From Tubiluchus corallicola (Eukaryota; Priapulida; Priapulimorpha; Priapulimorphida; Tubiluchidae), in assembly GCA_030141605.1 (NCBI GenBank), contig JAQGDQ010000167.1, positions 149,877-213,876 on the forward strand: DNA of 64,000 bases. Reading direction: 5' to 3'. Of the stretch, positions 32,239 to 44,600 are shown one piece after another. The notes beneath the pieces are model-generated. The model worked only from the letters and a program-made list of their open reading frames with translations, made no database searches and had not been told where the DNA came from. A program made the translations under genes and the position numbers. Positions within the stretch are counted from its first letter, which is position 1. Every line of letters starts with the position of its first letter.

Positions 32239-35200
32239 TATATAAGCACACAGTGACTTTCTGGACATCCTGTATTAGTCTAAACACTAATTTGAAGGAA
32301 CACCTATAGAGTTTAATATAGAATTGGCTGACATAAGAATGATAAACGAATGCTTGGTGTTTTCAATTTGAAGCGAACCAAAATGAGAAAAAGTGTGTGT
32401 TCGCATGTGTGTATGTTTTTGTTTAGGGAACTATGTACCCAAACAATATAAATTTGGACTAAAATAAGTGTTCTTGCTCGTTGTTACTCCACTAATATAT
32501 TGTATATTTAAAAAATTTTCGTCTAAATCTACCACTACTACTGTATGGGGAGAGGGGGCGCTAGGAATCCATATGGAAGCCAAGGTAGTGCCAGCCTGGC
32601 AAAGTTTGGGAACCGCTGATTTAGATGGTTGGTTCTGTGCATCATTTGACTTCACTCTAGAGTCTAGACCCACACAATTGAAGAGCGTGTCTGAGAATAC
32701 TCAGTTCAGTTCTCAATACTCAGTTCAATCGCGGTAATTGAAGTCAACTTGCTTGCACAGCACCTCTATAAACAAGTCATCACTGTCACGTCCTCTATAA
32801 ACAAAGTCATCACTATCACGCTGCGGCTAAGATGACGGTTTTCAATATTCTCCTATAGTGTCAATGCTGATCAGCCTCAGCTCCATGGAACCCATTGTAC
32901 TGCAGGCTTGCTGGTATGTGGTATTGATCCAGTATATACCAGTATTAAGCCTGCCTCCTCGTATTGTGAATCCTCGCGGCATAAAGCTATATATATTACA
33001 TCAGGCATACAAACACCCGGGTCAACAGAGTGCCGCTTGGAAAATATTTGAGTTTAATTGTGGGGATGCTGTAAGACATAATAGGATTTGTGTTATTTCG
33101 AAAGGCATGATCCTATGAGGGGACTCATTAGTCGAGCAGCTGCAGTGGAGACGCTTAGTGTCATGTTCTCTGACTAATGGTGTTTCACATGGGACTTTGT
33201 AAGAGGGCTTTTTAAATCTTTAATAGGTTTGGCACCTCTCGTTTGTCTAGGAAAGCTTCTGCTATCCTTTTCACAGTTCCAGCGATTGATGATGAGGTCG
33301 TAAAAAGGTCAAAGGTTAAGTGAACCAGACAACACATTTGTGTACACTTGAAATGACTCGCAGTCCAAGCTGTTGTAATTCTAACAGTTTTAACAGCTAA
33401 CTAGAACCTGACCTAGTTCATTTTTTCTTGTTCCCGAGCAAGATCCTGCTAGTAATTCACTCTATGCACAACTAAAGGGTAACTAAGTAAAGTCCATGTA
33501 AAACAACTGAAGTTACTGAACTGATGTGACAGACGGCTTTGCTTTACACACGTCACGTGAGTAAAGCAATGCCGTCTGCTGTATTAGTTAAGTAATGTCA
33601 GTTGTTTTACGTGGACTTAACTTAATTATCCATTAGTTTGTGCACAGATTGGTTTAATGGCAGGATCTTGCTTGGGAACAAGAAAAAATGAACTAGATAA
33701 GGTTCTAGCTAGCTCTTAAAGCTATTTCTATCACAAAATCATGGGCCGCGAGGCGTTGTCAGGTGTACACAAATGCCTTGTCTGGTACACTTTCACCCTT
33801 TCACGATCATCATTAATTGCTGGAACTGTGAAAATGCTTATTACTACATCTCTGTTTATTATAATGGCTTGAGTTAGAAAGATATTCCACAACTTGCAAG
33901 GTTATTTTTTATATTATTAGGGTAGCTGTTAAGGGAGCCCAGGGAGTGACATTGATAACTGTAGACAGAGTCCCATCTTTTCACCATTCTTCACATGGCG
34001 AGTTATATAACCGGTTATTAAGCGCAGGTCTTACCTCGGATTCCCGACTGTCGGATCATGCCGGAATTTACTGTCGACTCTGCGATGCCACGCCGAAGCC
34101 ATCGAATTCATTTTCGCTTTTCCGGATCCGCCAGTCGGATTTACGAGTTGTTGTCTGCTTGAGTTGGAAACGAATCGTCGTTACGTCGACAGCTCATCTC
34201 GTAAAATACAGTGCGCCCGAATTAATTCTTGAGAATAATTCGTTGTTGGGTTGCATTTGTTTAGTAAAGTGGCTTCGTTTGGTTGTCAATACCGCCCAGC
34301 TGACTTTAATTTTATAAATCATTACATTCGGTGTTTTATACTTTTTTACACTTTTTACTTACGTAGGGTTGTATAGAACCTTACAATAAGCTTCTCTAGA
34401 ACTCAGTCCGGGCACTTATTTCTAAGGTGGTCCAGCTTATTACCCATATAAGGCTTCGTTAAATCCATGTGTTTGATCGAAGAACCAGCGGTACCATTTT
34501 GCGTCATTTTTATGGCTCGACCGGGAACTGAACGGGCGACCTCGTGGGTAGTACGCTACCATTGAGCTACGTCACCCAGTATAATGTCAATGACACTGTT
34601 CACTTATCTAGGGTTTTATAGAACAGTACAATAAGTTTTTTAGAATGTAGTCTGGGCACTTATTTCTAAAGTGGTTTCGTTTATTAATACCCACAGCGTG
34701 CTTCGATAAATCTCACCGCGTGCTTGTTCGAAGAACCAGCGTTATCTTTTTGCAAGTCTTTGGTGTGATTTGACTACGAACTGAACTCGCGACCACTGAG
34801 CTATACACCCTGGTCTAAAGTAATCTAATGCATTGTGATTAGATACTATTATTGAATTGCCATTGAATCCAAATAAAGCAAAGAGTAGCTGCAGTGTCTT
34901 CCGTGACACTTCAGCTACTTTTTTGAAACTCATTTTCGGTGCCATAAAACATTCACTGACATTTTGTCATTGACATCAAATCTGCTCACCCAGCTGTTAG
35001 ATGTGTGTGCACGTGTGGCAGGAACATGATTACCTGGTGCGTTGATAACCCAAGAAAACGTGCATTCACTGCTATGAGGTTTCGCATGTTTGCTTCTCTT
35101 AAATGGGTTGATACTTCCTGGGTTCGATACTTGTGGTGGGTTGTTTCATTCGTCATCTTGAGATTCACGTAATGAGCTGGGTTCCGGTAATGCCACAAAC

Positions 35201-35600
35201 AGTGTGTTGCGTGCATTTGAATTCTGGCTTGCAGCGCACCAAGGTGTATAAAAATTCATCGAAGCAGTTGACGTATATGTGCAGGAGGCAGGGGCGGATT
35301 AAAGGTTTCAAAGGCTTAAGGCTATCAAACAAACGAAGGACCTAAACATATAAGATATGCACGGTATGGTCTTGTGATAACGGGTCCACTTTCTATCTTA
35401 AAGGTCGTGAGTTCGATACTGCTGTCTGGTCATACCAAATATTTTAAATATGGTACCTGCTTCTTTTGCCTGCCTGGCACGTGGTATTTAGGGTAGAAGT
35501 GAGGTAATAATAATCTCTTCAAAATGTGTAGTTTGTTATTTATAATCGGCTCATGGCAGGCTTGTGTTGTCTGTTGAATTTAAAACTGATTTTAAATAAA

Positions 35601-35640
<40 letters not shown>

Positions 35641-38625
35641 TTTAATATTGTTATCATTATCATCATTATTGTTCTTATGTACAACTCTACATCCAATTGT
35701 GCTTCACTGCTGGTCCTGAAATTTATTCACACGGGAAAATTTGAGCACAAAACTGAATCTGTTTGGTTAAATATTTCTTAAAAATATATCAGACTCATAC
35801 ACAGGTCAGATTGCAATCAAACTTCTCAGAAACTATTAAAAATGTTACGGAGCTCTTCTTCAATTTTTGTATAGACTTATCAGGATCTTTTCCCGTTACT
35901 CTTGATGAATGGGAATGATTTTGTCTGTCGTGGATTTTCGCCTTGGTTAATCAAAAAGCGAGTTGCTGTTCATCATTGTGGTTACTTCTGACGAGGAAAC
36001 GTTGGACAACGAGAGATATGCTGCGCATGCCTAAATGTCCTACTCTTACAAGCTTCAAATTCTTGTGTCTCAACGGCCTATGTGTCCAAATGATCTAAGT
36101 TGGGTGGTCAAATGTGGGTTTATATTGTTTACAATATAGGGTCATTCACTCAAGTGCTTACTGGCATTACATAAAAAAGAAAACTAAATATCCTTGCCTT
36201 TTACGCGTCCAGTTTAAATAATTTTGTTGTACTGTTCTACAACTAGCATTATCGTTATTTGTGTTCAGTCTCAGGATGACCACGGCCTATCAAAATTTAG
36301 AGTCTAAGCCTATAGCCTTATTAGTCTAACGTTTAATCCGCCCTTGTGTGGCAGGGGTCAACAAGGATACCTGTTTGCAACAAAGGTTTTTTATTGCTTT
36401 TTCGAAACTCTACTTTTCTATTGCATTTGCTGCTTAGCTAAGAATGCAAGCAGAGTGAAGCATTTGGCTTCAGTACGCCTGTGATATCAGCCCACCTAAT
36501 TAATGTAGACGATTGAAAGCGACGTTGTGTGTGGGTTTCATCTAGCCCAGTGGTCAATATAAATGCGATGTGTCTTATTATTGATTGATCCAGCAGCACT
36601 GAGCCGCTAATGTTTGCACATCTACATACTGATGTATTAACTGTAAAGTGTTGAGTTTGTCACTTAGCAGATCACGTTTGACAGCGTGGCGATTGCAACC
36701 GACTTCCGGTTTGTGGCGCTATTTTAGGCCCTAATCTCAGAACTCTATCTGACCAATGTTTTCGTACAGGTCGGCCGTGTCTTAGCTGAGTCTGAATTAC
36801 CAGCTAACTCTAATATTTATAATTTTGTGATAGAATAATGTACTGAAATTGTGTTCTTGCACTTCATGGTTTCATATTTTTCTGTTTTGCATTATCAATA
36901 ATTTTTGTAGTGTCTACTGAAGAAAGGCACATGAAATTTTCATTTCTACACACACAAATAAACCCAAAAAGTTTCGTTGTTATTAGTTCGCATGAATGAT
37001 GTTTGCTTTCTTTCAGTGTCTGCTCTTTCGTTCACTTATTCATACATTCTTTCCCTTCCTTCATTTTTTCTTTCATTTGCCCTTTTTGTCCATTTATAAT
37101 TGGTCGTCCAAAAAAACTGTTTTTTCCCAAATAAACTCGCAATTCCATCCAGGCAGAGACATTTGTAAGCCATATAGCCCGGTTTCTCCTCTTCCCAATC
37201 GAACTATAAATTTCCCTCCAAAGTTCCATCAAGCGACATTAGGACGGTTTTTGTTGATTCTGTTCTGGCACAAAAGGCAGTTTTGGAGGTTTTCCACACG
37301 CCGTTTCTAGTGGAGGTAGGTGGAGATCTTGGAGGAAATTTATAGCTGTTAGGAAAGACGTTTGCTACACGATGTGGCTCTCTTTTGCAAAAGCCTCTAC
37401 TAGGATGAAAGACTGCTAGTTTATTTTTCAGGAGAACGTTTTTTCTCTGGGCGCCCTATGTATTGGTTCTAGTTTTTTGTACCCATTCATGCCAGGCGTC
37501 TGCTTTTATCTATTCAGACAGAAATGATTTAGGATCGCAGTGGAAATCGCAGACGTTTTCAATCTGCATTACCTTTGCATTACTTAGCAAAATCGAATAG
37601 AGTAAATGGATATTTTCTTCTTGTTTCTTGTGGCCCATTTGTGTCTCTTATCTGCTTTGACCTTGATGCGTAAGAAGCCATTGATAAGACCGACCTAGTT
37701 GTTAGTCGGTTTCACCATCAGCGTGCACTTTGCATGCTTCAAGTAACAAAGGGGTTATGAATACTACCATGTCATGCCTAATTAATTCTTTTGTCTGTGA
37801 TCGATTAGCATGCGTCTTTTAATCGTTATGCCATGGCATCGATTGATTTTCGATCAGAAGCCTGCGATCGTTTTTGTGTCGCCGCCCGACGATCAATAGT
37901 GATGGATTTTGTGAGTAATCAGATTATGTTACGTTGCTTTCGTGCGCTAGAAGATGGAAATACTTGTTTTGCTGGAGTTATTAGCAGGGGCACTTCTAGG
38001 CTTCAGTTGATTGGAACTACCAGGGGCATCTCCAGGCTGTAGGTGGTTGAAGTCATCGGGCATGTCCAAACTCTAGTTGACTGGGGCCGTCAGAAGCACC
38101 TCCAGGCTCTGGTTGATACTGTGGCCATCAGAGGCACCTCCAGGCTTCAGTTGATTGGACCCGCCTCCAAGTTGATTGGAATCATCAGGGGCAACTTATG
38201 TCCTAGTTGACTGACGCCATCAGGACATCTCCAGGCTCTGGTTGATATTGTGGCCATCAGGGGCACCTCCAGGATTCAGTTGATTGGAGGCATCAGGAAC
38301 AACCATGATAAAAACTTGAATAAGACAACATATTAATGTAATAAATGATTGATGATGAGAATTTGATGATATGCAATTTTAAGGCAGCCTTTCGTAAAGG
38401 ATGGCAACTGTCAATGATAATGTGTGGTGGTATTGCACTTACTGCACTCGTATAAGCTGTAAATGAGTAGCTGCTGTGTCTTGTATAGAATTCTGACACA
38501 TCTCACCATCTGCTGCAGCATCTTAGAATTTATAATTTCTTCATTATCGTAAACTTGCAATTTGGGAATGTCTTAATAATATTGGTAGTGATAGTGGTTG
38601 TGATTGTAATGGTGTGATGGTGATA

Positions 38626-38656
<31 letters not shown>

Positions 38657-41600
38657 CGATGATAATGATGGTGATAATGATGATGTCAGTGATGATGATG
38701 AGGATAAGGCCTTGGTCTACCCGTGCCTGAAGCCAACATGCCATTATTTCATTAACTGTGTGGCAAAAAGCATACTTCTGTACACTAAGGTCCACATCAT
38801 TGTTACATTACTGATTTTGTTCACTTACTTTAATACTCTGATGTATTCTGTAATCCAACCATCACAAGTATGGACGTGATACTGTGATGTATTCTGTGTC
38901 ACAACCATCACAAATATGTTGGTGATACTCTGGTGTATTTTGTATCACAACCACCACAAGTATGGTCATGATACTCTGATATATTCTGTATCACAACTAT
39001 CACAAATATAGTCGTGATACTCTGATGTATACTGTAATCCAACCATCACAAGTATGGACGTGATACTGTGATGTATTCTGTAATCCAACCATCACAAGTA
39101 TGGTCGTGATATTCTGATGTATTCTGTATCACAACCATCACAAGTCTGGTCGTGACACTGTGATGTATTCTGTATCACAACCATCACTAATGTAGTCGTG
39201 ATTTACTAACGTGAAGATTCATTCCATTTGGAAAAGTCCTGCTTCACCGTCTCTTATTCCTATCCGGCGTGCTTCTGTATCCCACATCACGATCGTACAC
39301 ATAGAAATCAAATTCTAACTAACGTGCATGATTCTCTAAGGGATGGCTTTGTCACAGTTTCTCATAATTTTCGCTTCGGAGCGCAAAACTGCTGACGAAT
39401 TGATGGCTTTTTGTAATACTGCGCGCTTCTTCCCGATATTAAGAGCGTCCAGCGAGAAGATTTTGGCTTTGTTAGGAATTCTCTAGCTAAAGTTAGAGCA
39501 CATGAGTTGTCAGCCATCTCTTCCTTTCTTCATAATGCAAGTCGTTAGCTGCTAGGTTCGTTTTTATTGAAAAATAAACGTGCTATTTGGCATACAAATT
39601 CAGTCAAAGTGAGAGCCATCCGCTTATTATGTTATTACGTAATTTAAGATAACATACCAAAAGCAAATTTTATGAATTATGAACTTCATTGTAATATTAT
39701 TCTACTAACCCATGTTTTTAGTGTGTAGAAATACTAACTAGGGGCTCCGTAAGTTATTTTCAGTACAAGATTTTATGCGGTTACTGTGCAATAGTCAACT
39801 GTAATATCTTGTTAATTACTTTGTTAAAATCAGGTAAACCCAATAATTTTGTGATGTTGTATTATGTTATAAAACGCTGGCAGTCCCAGCACTTTTATTG
39901 TAAATAAATTTGCGTTCTTACAAAGTGCAAATAAATCAACTAAACTAAACTAAAATAAACCAAACTAATTAATTTATTTATTTATTAACAGATGCCAGTA
40001 TCAATGAAAGTTATATCTTGCAAAATGTGATTATTTTAAACCGGCACGAAACCGTCTGAATAAACACTGGCGTAACCGTCTTACCATGAATAGGATACAG
40101 ATGATGCATTTTTTTCTTTCTAAGGCGTAAATAGTTCAGCTCATACCAGTGATACATCTTTCTTGCAAGATAGCACTAATAATTAATGCAAAGGTTGTTG
40201 TGTATTGAGCGGCCTTGTTTTATATGGCTTTGTTCAATGCTCAGCAGGGGGTTCGGGGGTCCCTGCGCACGACTGGCTGCCACGAGTTTTGGCTTCTTTC
40301 TCCGAGGATTCGAGGAGAAGAATTGTAGATGGTACCAAGGCTACTTTTCAAAAGTGCTTAGTGCCAGTTTTCGTGCTGACGCAAAAACAATGGGAAAATT
40401 AATTCACACAATTGCCTTTGTCTGATGACTGTAGCAACTTTTGTGTCATTTCTTAGCTGCATTGCATTGATCATCTTCTGATGTTTTGGCATCTTTTGTT
40501 CACATGCTTTAGGAATTCTGCGATTTTTGCAGTACTTCCAAAGTATACCAAAGATTGTTTAAGTCTTGAACATTAAGAAATGTAAAGAAGCCATTGTTGG
40601 TGACAGCACAGACCTGCAATAACCTACCATTTACCTTAATTTCTCCACCAAGTCCATTGTAGAGCTCATTTTGTCCCACGTGGTATGATTGGGCGTGCTA
40701 GCAAGGATCATTGTGTTGAACTTAAGCCTACTTTGTTCTTCTTGTGCAGACCTAGCAATTAGCTCTTCAATACACCTTAGGTGGATTTTAAATTAAACTG
40801 GTCTTGGATTTCTTCGGGGAAGTGCTCACATTTTCTGCTGACAATCGATGAGTGACATTTTATAATCGTGAACTCTCGGAGCCACTGGCAATTGATGGAA
40901 CCGATGTGTAGTAGGGCGTTATTTAATGATTTTTCTGCGATATGGATTTAATTCTGATGTCAGTCGTTGAGATGTGCTTTCAAGTGTTAGGTCATTGAAA
41001 CAGTTAACTAGCTACCCTCATTCGAGCAGTCTAACTTCTGGACTAAATTTTTTTCTGGATGAAAGGATTCAAAGGAAAGAGTCATGTAGATCTTGATAAT
41101 GCCACATATGTTACAGTTGTAAATGGCTGCCTTTCACGTTTGGTCAAACTGCATTGTGTGTTAAACTGGTTCACCTAGTCATTAAATTGGTTCACCAAGT
41201 ATTACCTCTTCATTACTTCATGTACCTCGTAACAGAAATGGAAAAATTTAGTTACTCACAATCTTAATTTCAAGACTATTATTAATAATGGAATAAACGC
41301 ACAATTAAATTTTAAACCCAAACACGTCTGAAAGTAAATTTGAAAAAAATAAGCACAGGACCTGGATTTGAACCAAGAACCTCACGCTATGAGGTTAATG
41401 ATATGACCATTAGACTACTCTAGCAGTAGAGTTGTTGGTTCAAATCCAGACTGCAACATTTTCTCTTTTCTTTCTTTTGCACAAATTTGATCTCAGAATT
41501 CAATAATTGTGGGTTTAAATTCCCTCGTGTAGAAACTTTACATTCATACGGTTTTAAAGGGTTGTTTCCATTGTCTTTCAGTTGGATAATGCTGATGAAC

Positions 41601-44600
41601 AAGCTGCTGCCATCAGGAGAGAACTGGATGGTCGCATGCAGACCGTAGAAGCTCTCATAAAGGCAAGGACTTTTTAATCATTGCTTCTAATTATCCATGT
41701 TGACGGTAGTCGCATCTGTGTGTTTGTGTGTCTGACCGTATGAATAAAAATATGTGAAACAATAATCACCCAACTTGGCACAGGGATCTGTGTAAGACCT
41801 GAAAATCATTGCTTTTGGTTCAAAATGTCAAAGGACAAGGTCACCAGATCAAAAAATGTCTGTAAAATCAAAACGGATAGAAGCTACTATCACTAAACTT
41901 GGAATAGATTGAGCAAGATAAGGAAACATATTAGTTTTGAGTTCAAAAGGTCACAAGGCAAGGATGCAAAAATGGCAAATTATTTTTTGTTTATGCTGTG
42001 ATATTTATAAAACGTGTTAAGATGTCTAGTGAGACAATGACTGTACCAAAGTTTATTAATGCAGATAGACTTTTTGGAGGGCACTCAGTGCTTGCTTCAT
42101 TTTGGATGAAGTGGCTAGATTATATAAAAAAGTTAATGTATTTTTTCAGAAGCTAATTTCTTTAATGTCCTGTCTCCCATGTTACTATTCAGTACATTGT
42201 ACTATGTTAGCTGTTGTACCAACAGTTTTACACTTGTGTGTTCTCACAATTCGCTGAAAAACATTCCTGCTGTTGTATGTGATACCTCTTTAATCTATTA
42301 ACCATTTTCAATTTGGTTTGTTGCATTTTTAAATGCATTGATGTGCACATAATATCATTTGATTGTTTCAGAATCGTAAACTAATGCCAAAGTTTGTGCT
42401 TCAACGAGAAATGGAGAGCCTGTATATAGAAGAGCTGCGTTCTTCCATAAATCTACTCATGGCCAACCTCGAGTCGTTACCCGTTTCTAAGGGCAACACG
42501 GACTCCTCCAAGTACTCTTTTCAAAACCGCATAAAAAAGTCCTATCATAGGTATAGAGCATAACTTTGAGCACCTTAAGTTTTTTGCATATTTTCAACTT
42601 GCATTTTGCAGTTAAGCAACATTCGGCTTGGTCAGCAAATGGATGAGTGACCAATTGAAAGAGCCTATTCACTTTACTGAGAGAGCGAGAGAGAGAGAGC
42701 ATGGCTAAGATACCTCTGCCAGTTCATTATCTTATTTTGCGGGATTTTTATATTATAACAGTATACCAGAGAAGAATTGGGTGTTTTCATATGCACAAAG
42801 CTCATTAATAGTTTAGGTTTTGTTTCCGACTTACCTGAATTGATTTGATACATAATAACATGTACAAAAATCTTTACTACAGTGCTAAATATATACAAAA
42901 AACGTACAAAAAATACGGAACTCTTTTTTATGTAAGTATTCCTAAATCTGTACAAAAAATTCAGAAATAATTTTGTGTAAGTATGTTTTAAAAGCCATTT
43001 GTGATTCTATCATTTTGTCGTCGTTTCTAGGACTCAAAACGTTCACGTTGGCATCGCGAGTCGGGGAAGCGACTCACAGGAGGAGAACGAGACACAGCAA
43101 CTCTCCAAGCTAGATGTCGTACTGTCTTTCACTCTAGAGGCACGTAGTTTATAACATCTGAATGTTCATTAATGTGCTTGCAAATGACTTTTCCATGTCA
43201 TGTTTATGCTCTTCCTAAGTTGCAGTGGAAATGCTAATGAAACGTCGTCGTAAAGCTGCGTCGAGAGAGATAGCCACAGAGTAAGCTGTTTTAAGGCCAT
43301 AAAGACAGAATATATATATATCGCCATTCATTTCGGCATTTCTAAAGTCTTATAATCGTAGCAAGTTGATTATGAATGCATTGGGTGCTGCCACTAGCAG
43401 GACAAAGAAAAACATTGACTGTTTATTTCTCTATATTCACTTAAAATAACTGTTAATGGTGTGTTATGTATATACAGAGGGTTGCAAAAGAAACAGTGCA
43501 GTGAAAAAGTGACCGCGCATTGAAATGTACTTAATAAATCATAAAGAAATACTATTTAAGTATTAACCCTTTCACGGTGTAGTCGGTTCTTTTTAACTGG
43601 GCCGCATTGATTGTTGCACAACTGACCATAACTTCTTGTGGCTACTAAATAGGCATTTGTTATAAAACCCCAATATTCAATAGTAGTTTTATTTGTATGC
43701 ATGCACACGCTTGTGCGCACACTCACGTGTGCACGTGCACGCTCATGCAAATAAGTATGTACTTATATTTATAAACCAATTTTCACAAAATTCATAATAC
43801 TAATCCATAATATGCAATAATTTTATAAGAAATGCAGAACAAGCGACTACTCATACGTTTCACCAACCACCAACAAGTGGTTTTGCTTCAGAATGTACCA
43901 TACAGTACAGTATTGTGCAATGCACCCTGACTTCAGATGCTGATTGACTAGTTATCATTACTTGTTGCGAAGCAACCCCAATCCCAGGGCTGTTAAACTT
44001 TTCTAGTGAAAGGGTTAAGTCATTTGTTAAAAGACTGTACTGCAGTAACTTGGTTTTTGTACACAGTATGAGCATGACCACTTTCATTGTACTTTGCATG
44101 AGTTAACATTGGTATGTTTATTGCAATTGCTAAAGCATTTTTTCCTTTTGGAACACCCTGTATAACATGGAGCAAAAGCACAAAGCGTTACACCAATAAA
44201 CAAAAGCTGGGATTATTAAAAGATGTGTAGTATAGTTAGGCAGTGCTGAAATTTTTACTGAGAATAACAGCATGAACATACTACCAAGATATTCAAGCAA
44301 GATGCCAATGGAGTAAATAATATTGGTAGTTAAGCAATGCTGAAATTGTTGCTGAGAATACCAGCATGAATGTTTATTTGTCTGTTCTTAGTTATTTGTG
44401 AAAACTGCAACCTATTTTAGTTTTAACATTTTGCAGCAAAAAACTGTGTACAGATTGGTTGTTTTTCATTGCCTACTGTTTTTCAGATATGTTATACCTG
44501 GTGTTTCAAAAGTTTATCATTATTTTTTAAAATTTAATAAAATAGCAATCGTGAGAAGAACCGAGAGACAATTTGGTGCTGGATTTACGGTTCACAAGAA

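Larger units (their letters stand above)
29777..41581. other. CADPS: CADPS intron 1 (11.8 kb)
   Basis: The largest intron in the window. It holds a family A foldback element (33264), a tRNA-derived SINE pair (34367), hAT-like ends (32600, 35290-36344), a family D MITE (37100), two minisatellites (37980, 38835), simple repeats (32141, 35602, 38600), a tRNA-like relic overlapping its end (41363), and CpG/TAAT-rich islands at 33930-34320 and 37650-37940. First introns of neuronal genes often carry enhancers; that role here is inference. Confidence 0.7.

Noticed and set aside
32560-32625. hAT-like right end (complement of cagcggttcccaaactttg)
   Set aside because: I could not find a matching left end or target duplication, so I did not call an element.
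33946-34317. 123-codon open frame in CADPS intron 1
   Set aside because: Crosses a CpG-rich patch; no domain, no Kozak context or splice partner that convinces.
41363-41446. Functional tRNA gene
   Set aside because: The T-arm and anticodon stem can be drawn, but the acceptor stem does not pair.
43140-43284. Alternative terminal exon of CADPS via GT at 43144, ending in TAA at 43282
   Set aside because: In-frame but without homology or poly(A) signal; the conserved protein demands the GC donor join.
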